24,540 bases of DNA, from contig VBJS01000001.1 in assembly GCA_005880055.1 (NCBI GenBank), positions 1-24,540 of the forward strand. The letters are read 5' to 3'. The translations under genes were made by a program, and so were the position numbers. The notes beneath the pieces were generated by a model that made no database searches, had not been told where the DNA came from, and saw nothing but the letters and a program-made list of their open reading frames with translations. Origin of the DNA: Chloroflexota bacterium (lineage in GTDB: Bacteria > Chloroflexota > Dehalococcoidia > SM23-28-2 > RBG-16-64-32). Positions 6,774 to 13,323 of this stretch are shown here, piece after piece (the first letter of the stretch is position 1; each line of letters opens with the position of its first letter).

Positions 6774-6779
6774 TATCAT
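6774..6779 (+). promoter_or_regulatory. Candidate -10 element (TATCAT) of dinB
   Basis: TATCAT ends 6 nt before the ATG at 6786, with TTCCCG at 6751-6756 as a weak -35 at 17 bp. No Shine-Dalgarno lies between, so transcription would start at or beside the ATG (leaderless). Confidence 0.4.
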
Positions 6780-6785
6780 CTACCT

Positions 6786-7844
6786 ATGCCCAGGTGGATC
6801 CTGCACGCCGATGTCGACGCCTTCTACGCATCCGTCGAGCAGCTCGACAACCCGGAGCTCCGCGGAAAGCCGGTCGTCGTCGGCGGACCGCCGGAAGCGC
6901 GGGCCGTCGTCACAACAGCGTCTTACGAGGCGCGCCCATTCGGGATCCATTCCGCCATGCCGATGAGCCGCGCCCTCCGGCTCTGCCCGCAGGCGGTGCG
7001 GGTGTCTCCCCGCTTCGACCGCTACGGCGAGGTGTCGAGGCAAGTGATGGACGTCTTCCGCGCTTTCACGCCGCTGATCGAGCCGCTATCGCTCGATGAG
7101 GCGTTCCTCGACGTCACCGAGCGGGGGAGGGGTTTTCCGGCCGTTGAGTCGTTGGCGCGGGAGCTGAAGGCGAAGGTGCTCAAGGCGACGTACCTCACTG
7201 TCTCGATCGGCGGCGGAACGAACAAGACGGTGGCTAAGATCGCCTCGGACATGCGGAAGCCGGACGGCCTGCTCATCGTCCCGCCGGGAGAGGAGGCCTC
7301 CTTCCTGTCGCCGCTGCCGGTGCGCGCTCTGCCGGGCGTTGGCCCCAGGGCCGAAGCCATGCTTCTGCAGGCCGGCTTTCGAACCGTGGGGGACCTCGCA
7401 CAGGCCGCCGAGTCTCGGCTGGAAGCGGTTGTCGGCTCCCGCGCGGCCATCCTGCGGGAGACAGCGCAGGGCATCGACGACCGCCGCGTGGAGGAGGTGC
7501 ACGAGCGCAAGTCAGTCGGCGCCGAGACCACTTTCCCGCGCGACCTGGCGGACGGGCCCGAGCTTCGCGAGGAGTTGCGCCGGCTCGCCGTGAGCGTTTC
7601 CCGCCGGCTTTCAGATAAGGGCCTGGGGGCGAGAACAATCGTCTTGAAGCTGCGCTACGCCAACTTTCGCACGATCACCCGCCAGACAAGCCGCGCGCAG
7701 CCGATGGCGGAGCCTGAGGAGCTGCTCTCGCAGGCGGAAGCGCTGCTTGGGGGCGTGGCCAGGGACGGCGACCGCTTCCGGCTCATCGGCGTTCACGCCG
7801 GGAAGCTGGTCGATGCCGAGAGCGGCCAGCTAAGCCTCATTTGA
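6786..7844 (+). CDS. dinB: DNA polymerase IV (Y-family translesion polymerase)
   Basis: The 352-residue protein starts MPRWILHADVDAFYASVEQL, the canonical Pol IV start. The metal-binding carboxylates are D9 in 'HADVDAFYASVE' and D105/E106 in 'PLSLDEAFLDVT'. The palm and fingers continue with 'VTTASYEARPFGIHSAMP' and the thumb with 'SIGGGTNKTVAKIAS'. The HhH region is 'LPVRALPGVGPRAEAMLL' and the little finger has 'KSVGAETTF'. The C terminus ends 'SGQLSLI', a beta-clamp-binding motif of the QLxLF class. It copies past damaged bases and extends mismatches, at the cost of fidelity. The frame is open further upstream, but the homology and the -10 element support ATG 6786. It is divergent from the broken LOG gene and convergent with the PEP-utiliser gene. 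I saw no LexA box that I could defend. Confidence 0.95.
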   Translation: MPRWILHADVDAFYASVEQLDNPELRGKPVVVGGPPEARAVVTTASYEARPFGIHSAMPMSRALRLCPQAVRVSPRFDRYGEVSRQVMDVFRAFTPLIEPLSLDEAFLDVTERGRGFPAVESLARELKAKVLKATYLTVSIGGGTNKTVAKIASDMRKPDGLLIVPPGEEASFLSPLPVRALPGVGPRAEAMLLQAGFRTVGDLAQAAESRLEAVVGSRAAILRETAQGIDDRRVEEVHERKSVGAETTFPRDLADGPELREELRRLAVSVSRRLSDKGLGARTIVLKLRYANFRTITRQTSRAQPMAEPEELLSQAEALLGGVARDGDRFRLIGVHAGKLVDAESGQLSLI

Positions 7845-7874
7845 TCCGCTATCAGGCGCAGACGCCGGGCCCGG

Positions 7875-9521
7875 CTAACTCTCGATTCGCACGATCCCCT
7901 GGGCGCCGTCGACGGTCAGCCGCTGCCCATCCTTGATGCGCTGCGTGCCATTTACGGTGCCGACCACGCACGGTATCCGGTACTCCCGGGCGACGATCGC
8001 GCAATGCGAGAGCACGCCGCCAGAGTCGGCGACGACGGCGCTGACGGTGGAGAAGAGCGGCGTCCAGGGCGGCATCGTCATCTCGCAGACCAGCACGTCG
8101 CCGGGCTCAAGCTTGTCCGCCTCGGCGAGGCTGCGCACCACTTTGGCGGTCCCCGTTACGACGCCCTTCGACGCGCCGTAGCCTGTGATCACCCTAGGCT
8201 GACGCGATGGTTCGCGGCCGACGCCAAAGAACCGCTCTAGCGAAGGATTCCCTGTACCGTCGTCCGGCGGCTTGGTGCCGAGCGTGGAGGGTGGGACGAT
8301 GCTCCACCAGCGTTCGCGCTCGGCTCGCCGCTCTGCAACCAGCAACCGCCCGTCCGCGTGAGCTCCGGGGACAGCCTCCTGCAGCTCCTCCAGCGTCAGG
8401 AAGAAGGCATCGTCAACCTTATTCACCGCACCGGTCCGGACGAGCCGTTTGCCACATTCCAGCACCGGGAGCCTGAGGAGCACCGTGTTCATCTGGTCGA
8501 TGTAGAAGTTGTGGTTTTCCTGGACGGGCAGGTATTGCTGCGCGACCGTCACCCACATCTGGAGCTGGTTGCGGCCGGCCTGGTCCGGCGCCCGCTCGAA
8601 CATTTCCGCCACCAGCCGCTCGCGCTCCAGCACGGCCTTGGCCTGCTCCGCGCGCGGGTCGATGGCCGTATCTTCGAGGTAGGCGCGCAGGTTCACGAAG
8701 AGCGGAGCCGGGTCCTCCCGCCAGGAGGGGTCAATCAGCTCAAACTGGTCGCTTCGCCAGCCGTATTCGTCCAGGTAGGCGCGCAGCCGCTGGGCAACAG
8801 CCGCTCCGGTGGGCGAGCGATCTAGTTCCGGAAAGACTCGCTCAACCGGGGTCTCCCGGATGACGGCGGCGACTTCCGGCTGGTCCTTGATGTCCTGAGC
8901 GAGGTCGTAAAGCGCCTGGCCGGCCTCCACGCTCTTGTTGGGAAACCCCTGGAGCATGCCGTAGTGCTCGTTGTTAGCCGCTCCGAAGATCGATTCGTAG
9001 GTGTCGGCGAACATGAAGGCGGAGCCCATGGCCGGCAGCACTGCCAGCATGTGCAGCTCCCACTGGCGCGCCCGGATCGCCGCCACCTCCTCCAGGAAAT
9101 CCGCGGCCGCTTCGTCATATGCGAACTCGCGAAGGCGCGTGTTAAGAGCCTGCACCTCCGGCAGGTAGATGTTCTCCCAGTCCTGGAGGACACGGGGCGC
9201 CCGCTGCGCCATCTCCGCCTCCATCTGCTTGTTCAGCTCCGCCAGCTGCTCGGCGTTCAACGGGTTCGGCTCATTGCCGTAGTAGAGGTAGGTGTTGAAC
9301 CGCGCCACGTGGTACTTCTTGAACGGCATGTGAAACGCCCTGGCGACGCGGCCGATGCCTTCGCTGAAGGCCGGGCCGTCCAGCGAGAACGTAATGGGCG
9401 TCACCGGGTGCGGATGGTGCATCTGGTCCCACCACCAGAACAGCCCCTCCATCTCCGGCGGGTCCCAGTCCACGGGGAAGTGCTCAGGCGTAGCGATAGG
9501 CGTAGCAACGGATAAAGTCAT
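7875..9521 (-). CDS. PEP-utilising-enzyme swivel-domain protein without an ATP-grasp domain
   Basis: The C-terminal ~100 residues of this 548-residue protein are a phosphohistidine swivel domain: 'GYGASKGVVTGTAKVV', 'GDVLVCEMTMPPWTPLF' and the active-site loop 'ADSGGVLSHCAIVAREY' with H506, then 'IPCVVGT'. This domain occurs in PEP synthase, PPDK, rifampicin phosphotransferase and phenylphosphate synthase, where the His carries phosphate between domains. The first ~430 residues are mostly helical and Trp/His-rich near the start ('EGLFWWWDQMHHPHPVTP'). They show no ATP-grasp motifs, so the nucleotide partner must be elsewhere or the protein acts on a pre-phosphorylated donor. ATG 9521 with GGAG upstream is preferred to an in-frame start at 9602. 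It diverges from the flavin-reductase gene over 122 bp. The substrate is unknown. Confidence 0.75.
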   Translation of the reverse strand: MTLSVATPIATPEHFPVDWDPPEMEGLFWWWDQMHHPHPVTPITFSLDGPAFSEGIGRVARAFHMPFKKYHVARFNTYLYYGNEPNPLNAEQLAELNKQMEAEMAQRAPRVLQDWENIYLPEVQALNTRLREFAYDEAAADFLEEVAAIRARQWELHMLAVLPAMGSAFMFADTYESIFGAANNEHYGMLQGFPNKSVEAGQALYDLAQDIKDQPEVAAVIRETPVERVFPELDRSPTGAAVAQRLRAYLDEYGWRSDQFELIDPSWREDPAPLFVNLRAYLEDTAIDPRAEQAKAVLERERLVAEMFERAPDQAGRNQLQMWVTVAQQYLPVQENHNFYIDQMNTVLLRLPVLECGKRLVRTGAVNKVDDAFFLTLEELQEAVPGAHADGRLLVAERRAERERWWSIVPPSTLGTKPPDDGTGNPSLERFFGVGREPSRQPRVITGYGASKGVVTGTAKVVRSLAEADKLEPGDVLVCEMTMPPWTPLFSTVSAVVADSGGVLSHCAIVAREYRIPCVVGTVNGTQRIKDGQRLTVDGAQGIVRIES

Positions 9522-9550
9522 GTCTCGTCCTCTCCTGGGGATGTGTGGAG

Positions 9551-9579
9551 ATTGTACGCGGGTGGCCAGCCGGGGGGAA
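9551..9579 (-). promoter_or_regulatory. Candidate promoter of the PEP-utiliser-like gene
   Basis: On the minus strand TTCCCC (9579-9574), a 17-bp spacer, then TACAAT (9556-9551), a 5/6 match to the -10 consensus. The leader to ATG 9521 would be about 22-25 nt and includes the AGGAG site. The -35 is weak. Confidence 0.35.
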
Positions 9580-9643
9580 GAGGGAAACCGGCGCCGCCGC
9601 ATGGCATAATCGGAGGGACAATTGCCGCTGGTGAAGCAGACAT

Positions 9644-10309
9644 ATGCGACGCAACCTTGAGCCTACCGACGCCCTGCGCCTCCTCGGCGGAGGCCCCGTC
9701 GCGCTGGTAACCACTCGCTTTCGCGACCAGACAGATGTGATGCCGGCGATCTGGACGATGCCGCTCTCCCACCGCCCGCCGCTCATCGGGGTGGCCGTCA
9801 ATCCCTCGCGGCACACACATGACATGATCCGGTTCAGCGAGGAGTTTGCCCTGAATTTCCCGGCGCGCGACCTGTTGGACCACACGCACTACTTCGGCGC
9901 GGTCTCCGGAAGGGACGTCACGAAGTTGGAGCTGGCCAAGCTGCCGACCTTCAGAGCATCGAAGGTCAGCGCGCCGTTAATCGAAAACTGCATCGCCTGG
10001 GCGGAATGCGGCGTCGACGATTCTTACCGCATCGGCGACCACACGCTGTTCGTCGGCCGCGTCCTAGTCGTGCAGGCGGAGCCGGAAGCGTTCGCCGAAA
10101 CCTGGCTGCTAGAAGACCCGGAGTACCGCCCGCTGCACTACCTGGGGCTGGACCGCTATGGCGTTCTTGGCGAACGGATGGTTGCAGAGCTGCGGACGAG
10201 CGACGAAGGAACGATAGAGCTTGCGGAAACGCCGGAGGAGCGGGAGCGGCGCGAGGAAGAAGAGGCGAAAGATGCCGAGCGGCGCCGGCGTGAGGGGGAG
10301 GCGTCGTGA
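9644..10309 (+). CDS. Flavin reductase-like, FMN-binding split-barrel protein
   Basis: The 221-residue protein has the split-barrel features 'GPVALVTTRFRDQTDVMPAI', 'PPLIGVAVNPSRHTHDMI', 'FALNFPARDLLDHTHYFG' and 'SGRDVTKLEL'. It then has 'APLIENCIAWAECGV' and 'GDHTLFVGRVLVVQAE', which follow the flavin-reductase-like domain in order. Members reduce FMN/FAD with NAD(P)H for partner monooxygenases, or simply bind FMN. The last ~35 residues are an unusual highly charged Glu/Arg/Lys tail (ELAETPEERERREEEEAKDA) likely to be a single helix and absent from typical relatives. The upstream CATAAT (9605-9610) could be its -10; no strong ribosome site precedes ATG 9644. No oxygenase partner is adjacent. 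The divergent neighbour is the PEP-utiliser-like gene. Confidence 0.8.
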   Translation: MRRNLEPTDALRLLGGGPVALVTTRFRDQTDVMPAIWTMPLSHRPPLIGVAVNPSRHTHDMIRFSEEFALNFPARDLLDHTHYFGAVSGRDVTKLELAKLPTFRASKVSAPLIENCIAWAECGVDDSYRIGDHTLFVGRVLVVQAEPEAFAETWLLEDPEYRPLHYLGLDRYGVLGERMVAELRTSDEGTIELAETPEERERREEEEAKDAERRRREGEAS

Positions 10310-10451
10310 AGGCGCGTTAACGGGCCGTTGTTATCGTGCCGGACGGCCCGTCTGGGAAGAAGAAGGATCTGACGGGGCAGAGGCCATGACATTTGGTGGA
10401 TGCGGAGATGCCCGGTGAAAACGGGGTTTAAACCGGCCAGCGCCCGGCTGG
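10310..10451. other. Convergent intergenic spacer with small palindromes
   Basis: This holds GACGGCCCGTC, the palindrome GGTTTAAACC (10425-10434) and an imperfect hairpin GGCCAGC-N5-GCTGGTC (10435-10453) that reaches the stop of the minus-strand gene. These may act as a bidirectional 3' end, but no T-run is present. Confidence 0.3.
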
Positions 10452-11162
10452 TCAGCGTACGCCCGCGAACTTGTACATCTCGCCCCGCAGGTCCCGCAGC
10501 GCCTGCACGGCGTCGCCCGTAAACGCAGACGAGTGGTGCCCCGCCAGGACTTTCGGCCGAAGCGCCTCCAGCCGGTCGAAGACGGCACCCGTGTGCGGCC
10601 CGATGGGCAGGTACCCAGGGAGCTGCTTTAGCGCCTCTATGGCCTGCTCGACTCCGCTGCTCTCCGTTACTGGAGCAGGCTTCCCGAAGACGGTAAAGAG
10701 GTCGCTGCAGAAGAGCGTGCGCGTCGTCTCTTCGAAGACCAGGATGGCGTCCCAGGCGTGCGGGACGTGGGGGGTGATCAGGAAGCGGAGCTTGTTCTTC
10801 CCCAGGTCCAGCACTTCCTCGTCGCCCATCGGTTTCACCGGCCGGTCGAAGAAGTCGTCGATGCTCAGCATCTTGCCGACCTGACCGTGCACTGGCTCAG
10901 CGTCTGGAGCGACCGCCAGAAATTCGTTTAGCGCGCCGCACTCATCGGCTTCCAGGTGCGACCAGCTGATGTAACGAATCGCGGCCGGATCGACCAGGCT
11001 TTTGACGGCGGCGAGTGTATCGGGGAAGAGGGCCCGCTGGCCGGTGTGAAAGAGGAGCGGGCGTTCGTCCTTGATCAGGAACTGCGCGAACTCCAGCGGC
11101 GCCTGCGGGCCGAAACTGGAGATGCGAAAGATGCCGTCTGCGATTTCGTGGACTTCCGCCAT
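10452..11162 (-). CDS. Metallo-beta-lactamase-fold protein, flavodiiron (ODP)-like, standalone
   Basis: The 236-residue product starts MAEVHEIADGIFRISSFGPQ. It has the diiron MBL ligands expected for the oxygen-binding diiron (FprA/ODP) branch: H69-x-E71-x-D73 in 'SWSHLEADECG', then H in 'TPHVPHAWDAIL', D154 in 'FCSDLFTVFG' and H209/H210 in 'VLAGHHSSAF'. The E and D in place of the hydrolase HxHxDH pattern suggest redox chemistry on O2 or NO rather than hydrolysis. Flavodiiron proteins normally continue into a flavodoxin domain, which is missing here, so electrons would have to come from a separate protein. The start ATG 11162 has AGGAGG 6 nt upstream; a longer frame reaches 11222 without support. 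It is divergent from acyl-CoA dehydrogenase 1. Confidence 0.75.
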   Translation of the reverse strand: MAEVHEIADGIFRISSFGPQAPLEFAQFLIKDERPLLFHTGQRALFPDTLAAVKSLVDPAAIRYISWSHLEADECGALNEFLAVAPDAEPVHGQVGKMLSIDDFFDRPVKPMGDEEVLDLGKNKLRFLITPHVPHAWDAILVFEETTRTLFCSDLFTVFGKPAPVTESSGVEQAIEALKQLPGYLPIGPHTGAVFDRLEALRPKVLAGHHSSAFTGDAVQALRDLRGEMYKFAGVR

Positions 11163-11264
11163 CGTGTTCCTCCTCGCCGCTTGTCCTGCTTTGCGCAGAT
11201 AGCTTCGCAAGGCGCGAGACATTGGTCAACCACGTTGCCGGGCGGCTATCGAAAGCCTCCAACG

Positions 11265-11294
11265 TTGACTCGCACGTTAGGGTTGGCCTACATT
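11265..11294 (+). promoter_or_regulatory. Candidate promoter of acyl-CoA dehydrogenase 1
   Basis: TTGACT (11265-11270, 5/6), an 18-bp spacer, then TACATT (11289-11294, 4/6). The leader to ATG 11350 would be about 50 nt and contains AAAGGAG. Confidence 0.45.
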
Positions 11295-11349
11295 GGCCGT
11301 GACCGCTTGAGCGGCGCCATCACTGCTCGCAGCCTGCAAAGGAGCGATC

Positions 11350-12534
11350 ATGGACTTTCGCTTCACCTCTGAAGAAGAGGCCTTCCGGAAGGAAGTGCAC
11401 GACTTCATCGAGAAAGAGTGCCCCAAGGAGCTCCGGGGCAAGGACGTGAATTTCTTCCAGAATGTCGGTAGCCTGCTGGAGTGGCGCAAGAAGGTGGCCT
11501 CCAAGGGCTGGGTGGCCCCTGCCTGGCCGAAGGAATACGGCGGCGCCGGCATGAGCGTGATGGAACAGTTCATCTACAGCATGGAGACCGCACGCATGCG
11601 CGCCCCCGCCCCCATCTTCATCGGCGGGCTGGCCGTGGCAGTGATCGGACCGACGATCATCATCTACGGCAGCGAGGAGCAGAAGAAGGAGCACATCCCG
11701 CCGATTCTGGCCGGGCAGACGATGTGGTGCCAGGGGTTCTCGGAGCCGGGCTCCGGATCGGACCTCGCCTCGCTGCAGACACGTGCGGTGAAGGACGGCG
11801 ACGACTACGTGATAAACGGGCAGAAGATCTGGACCACTCTGGCGCACATGTCGCAGTACATGCTGCTGCTGGCGCGGACGGACCCGGACGTGCCGAAGCA
11901 CAAGGGCCTTTCTTACTTCATCGTGCCCATGAACTCGCCTGGGGTGACGACGCGGCCGCTGATGAACATGGCGGGCTCGCACGAGTTCAATGAAGTCTTC
12001 TTTGAGGACGTGCGCATCCCGACGAAGAACCTGGTCGGCGAGGAGAACCGCGGCTGGTACCAGGCGGTGACGACGCTGGACATCGAGCGCTCCAACATCG
12101 GTTCGGCGGTCGGACAGCAGCAGTCTGTGGAAGACATCGTCAACTTCGTGAAGGACAACGCGGGTAACGGGGTGACGCGTGTGAAGCAGGACGCGGGGCT
12201 GCGTGCGGAGCTAGCCGAGCGGTACCTTGAGGCGCAGGTGGCGATGAGCCTTTCGATGCGGGTTGTCTCGATGCAGGCGAAGGGGATGATCCCGAACTAC
12301 GAGGCTTCCGCGGTAAAGCTGTACTCGATGGAGCTGAACCAGCGGATCGCGAACACGGCGCTGCGTGTGATGGGGATGTACGGTCAACTGGGCCGCGGGG
12401 CGAAGTGGGCGCCGCTAAAGGGCCGCCAGGAGTTCACCTACCTGCGCTCGGTGGCGAACACGATCGAGGGCGGCACGAGCGAGATCCAGCGGAACATTGT
12501 CGCCCAGCGGGGCTTGGGCCTGCCGCGGGAGTAG
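11350..12534 (+). CDS. Acyl-CoA dehydrogenase 1
   Basis: The 394-residue flavoprotein has the full acyl-CoA dehydrogenase layout. It has an N-terminal helical domain ('MDFRFTSEEEAFRKEVHDFI', 'KGWVAPAWPKEYGGAGMS'), the middle beta domain with the FAD/substrate motif 'CQGFSEPGSGSDLASLQT' and 'VINGQKIWTT', and a C-terminal helical domain ending 'TIEGGTSEIQRNIVAQRGLG'. It introduces an alpha-beta double bond into an acyl-CoA thioester and passes electrons to ETF. The Glu in 'IEGGT' occupies the position of the medium-chain catalytic base (E376 in MCAD numbering), whereas the two paralogues at 17012 and 22161 have Ala there. The chain-length or branched substrate cannot be told. ATG 11350 has GGAG at the right spacing and its own promoter upstream. 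The linker near residue 275 (KDNAGNGVTRVKQD) is the variable loop seen in all three paralogues. Confidence 0.93.
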   Translation: MDFRFTSEEEAFRKEVHDFIEKECPKELRGKDVNFFQNVGSLLEWRKKVASKGWVAPAWPKEYGGAGMSVMEQFIYSMETARMRAPAPIFIGGLAVAVIGPTIIIYGSEEQKKEHIPPILAGQTMWCQGFSEPGSGSDLASLQTRAVKDGDDYVINGQKIWTTLAHMSQYMLLLARTDPDVPKHKGLSYFIVPMNSPGVTTRPLMNMAGSHEFNEVFFEDVRIPTKNLVGEENRGWYQAVTTLDIERSNIGSAVGQQQSVEDIVNFVKDNAGNGVTRVKQDAGLRAELAERYLEAQVAMSLSMRVVSMQAKGMIPNYEASAVKLYSMELNQRIANTALRVMGMYGQLGRGAKWAPLKGRQEFTYLRSVANTIEGGTSEIQRNIVAQRGLGLPRE

Positions 12535-12551
12535 AGGCGCCTCCGCCCGCC

Positions 12552-12658
12552 CCTCGGAATGACCGGCCGGGCAGGGCCAGCGCGGGTACTGTTTGGCAGG
12601 CGCCAGATTCCTCGGGCTCCCACCCCCTTCCTTCTGCCACCCGACCCTCGGAATGACA
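12552..12658 (-). repeat. Two copies of a TGTCATTCCGAGG-type intergenic repeat
   Basis: CCTCGGAATGACC (12552-12564) and CCTCGGAATGACA (12646-12658) are direct repeats with 94-bp spacing, read on the minus strand as (T/G)GTCATTCCGAGG. They lie in the 291-bp gene-free gap 12535-12825, which otherwise holds only the hairpin at 12761-12790. Related copies occur at 21785-22118. Confidence 0.6.
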
Positions 12659-12760
12659 CGGCGGGCGCAAGCTGCTGCTCCGCTCATCCTACGAGTACCT
12701 GAAGATGAGCGGGACGGGGCACCGTTGGTCTGCTCGCCCCGAACTCGAATCCGGAAAACG

Positions 12761-12790
12761 CAGCAGCCCCAGGGTTAACTGGGGCTGCTG
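12761..12790 (-). terminator. Rho-independent-like terminator of the small acidic protein gene
   Basis: CAGCAGCCCCAG, loop of six, CTGGGGCTGCTG: a perfect 12-bp stem. On the minus strand it is followed by CGTTTTCC, a short T-run, and lies 35 nt beyond the stop of the gene at 12826-13176. Confidence 0.65.
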
Positions 12791-12825
12791 GGGGGTACCA
12801 CCGGATGCGGGCTGTGGTGGTTGGT

Positions 12826-13176
12826 TTATGGTGTTGCGGTGGCCTGGGCGGCGGCGTTCTCCTGGGCCTCTCGCTCGGCGCTTTCCTGCGCTTCGTGGGC
12901 CGGGTCTTCGTTGGAGTGGCCGCCGCGGAAGCCGGCGGGCCGCTGGCCGCTGTCCTCGGCGGCCTCTTGCTCGGCGGTCTCGTTAGCCTCGTGCGCCGGG
13001 TCTTCGTTGGACTTGAAGGTCCCGCCGGCGCTGCCCGGTGAGGCCGTCGCGGCGGCCGGCGTAGCGCTCGGTGTCGAGGACTGAGCGGACGTGAGCGCGC
13101 CGGTAGCCAGCAGCACGCCGATCACGAGGACGATGGCGGCTATTCCCGTGAAAGCCCAGCTCTGAATGTTGCTCAT
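12826..13176 (-). CDS. Small exported acidic protein with duplicated SNEDPAHEA motif
   Basis: The 116-residue protein opens with a short N-in region and one hydrophobic segment (about 10-30, 'AFTGIAAIVLVIGVLLATGA'), either a signal peptide cut near 'TSAQS' or a membrane anchor. A Ser/Thr/Ala/Pro linker follows. Then come two copies of a 20-residue acidic unit, 'SNEDPAHEANETAEQEAAED' and 'SNEDPAHEAQESAEREAQEN', separated by a Gly/Arg-rich stretch 'SGQRPAGFRGGH', and an 'ATATP' tail. The units look like short amphipathic or charged helices. I know no family for it and assign no function. The ATG at 13176 has a perfect AGGAGG five bases upstream and is chosen over GTG 13182. Its promoter region carries phased TTAA sites matching those at 2204-2258 and 2333-2364, suggesting control by the regulator at 2378. 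A terminator follows. Confidence 0.75.
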   Translation of the reverse strand: MSNIQSWAFTGIAAIVLVIGVLLATGALTSAQSSTPSATPAAATASPGSAGGTFKSNEDPAHEANETAEQEAAEDSGQRPAGFRGGHSNEDPAHEAQESAEREAQENAAAQATATP

Positions 13177-13206
13177 TAGCACCTCCTTCCTTTATCTGAT
13201 GGTCTC

Positions 13207-13249
13207 AGCGTAAGGAGGGCGCATTAACCCGAGGTTGGAGGCGGCTTAA
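13207..13249 (-). promoter_or_regulatory. Phased TTAA operator and -10 of the small acidic protein gene
   Basis: TTAA at 13224 and 13246 are 22 bp apart, with the degenerate TTGG on the intervening 11-bp grid point (13235). On the minus strand the proximal TTAA is followed by exactly 11 nt and TACGCTGA, compared with TAGGCTGA at the same spacing upstream of the gene at 2168. The -10 candidate is TACGCT (13212-13207). Confidence 0.5.
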
Positions 13250-13323
13250 GGTTCTCCAAGGCCGAGTGCTAAGCGGAAGTGCCCCGTGTACCGAGTGGTG
13301 AGTGTGGGCGCGGAGGGCCGGCG

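Noticed and set aside
6507..6785. Upstream extension of the dinB frame
   Set aside because: The added residues have no Pol IV homology, overlap the LOG gene on the other strand, and the canonical N terminus (MPRWILHADVDAFYASVE) starts at 6786.
9522..9602. Extension of the PEP-utiliser frame to 9602
   Set aside because: The extra residues are basic low complexity and overlap the promoter region; ATG 9521 has AGGAG upstream.
11320..11982. Long antisense frames inside the acyl-CoA dehydrogenase genes (also 16829-17992 and 20598-21941)
   Set aside because: High-GC third-position bias leaves long His/Arg-rich open frames opposite real genes; no ribosome sites or domain motifs.
12552..12658. Two direct repeats considered as a minimal CRISPR array
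   Set aside because: Only two 13-bp cores, no spacer-sized regular array and no cas genes; they belong to the interspersed repeat family.
12593..13084. Plus-strand frames across the spacer and the small acidic protein gene
   Set aside because: They run antisense to the terminator and to a gene with a signal segment, an internal duplication and a perfect ribosome site.
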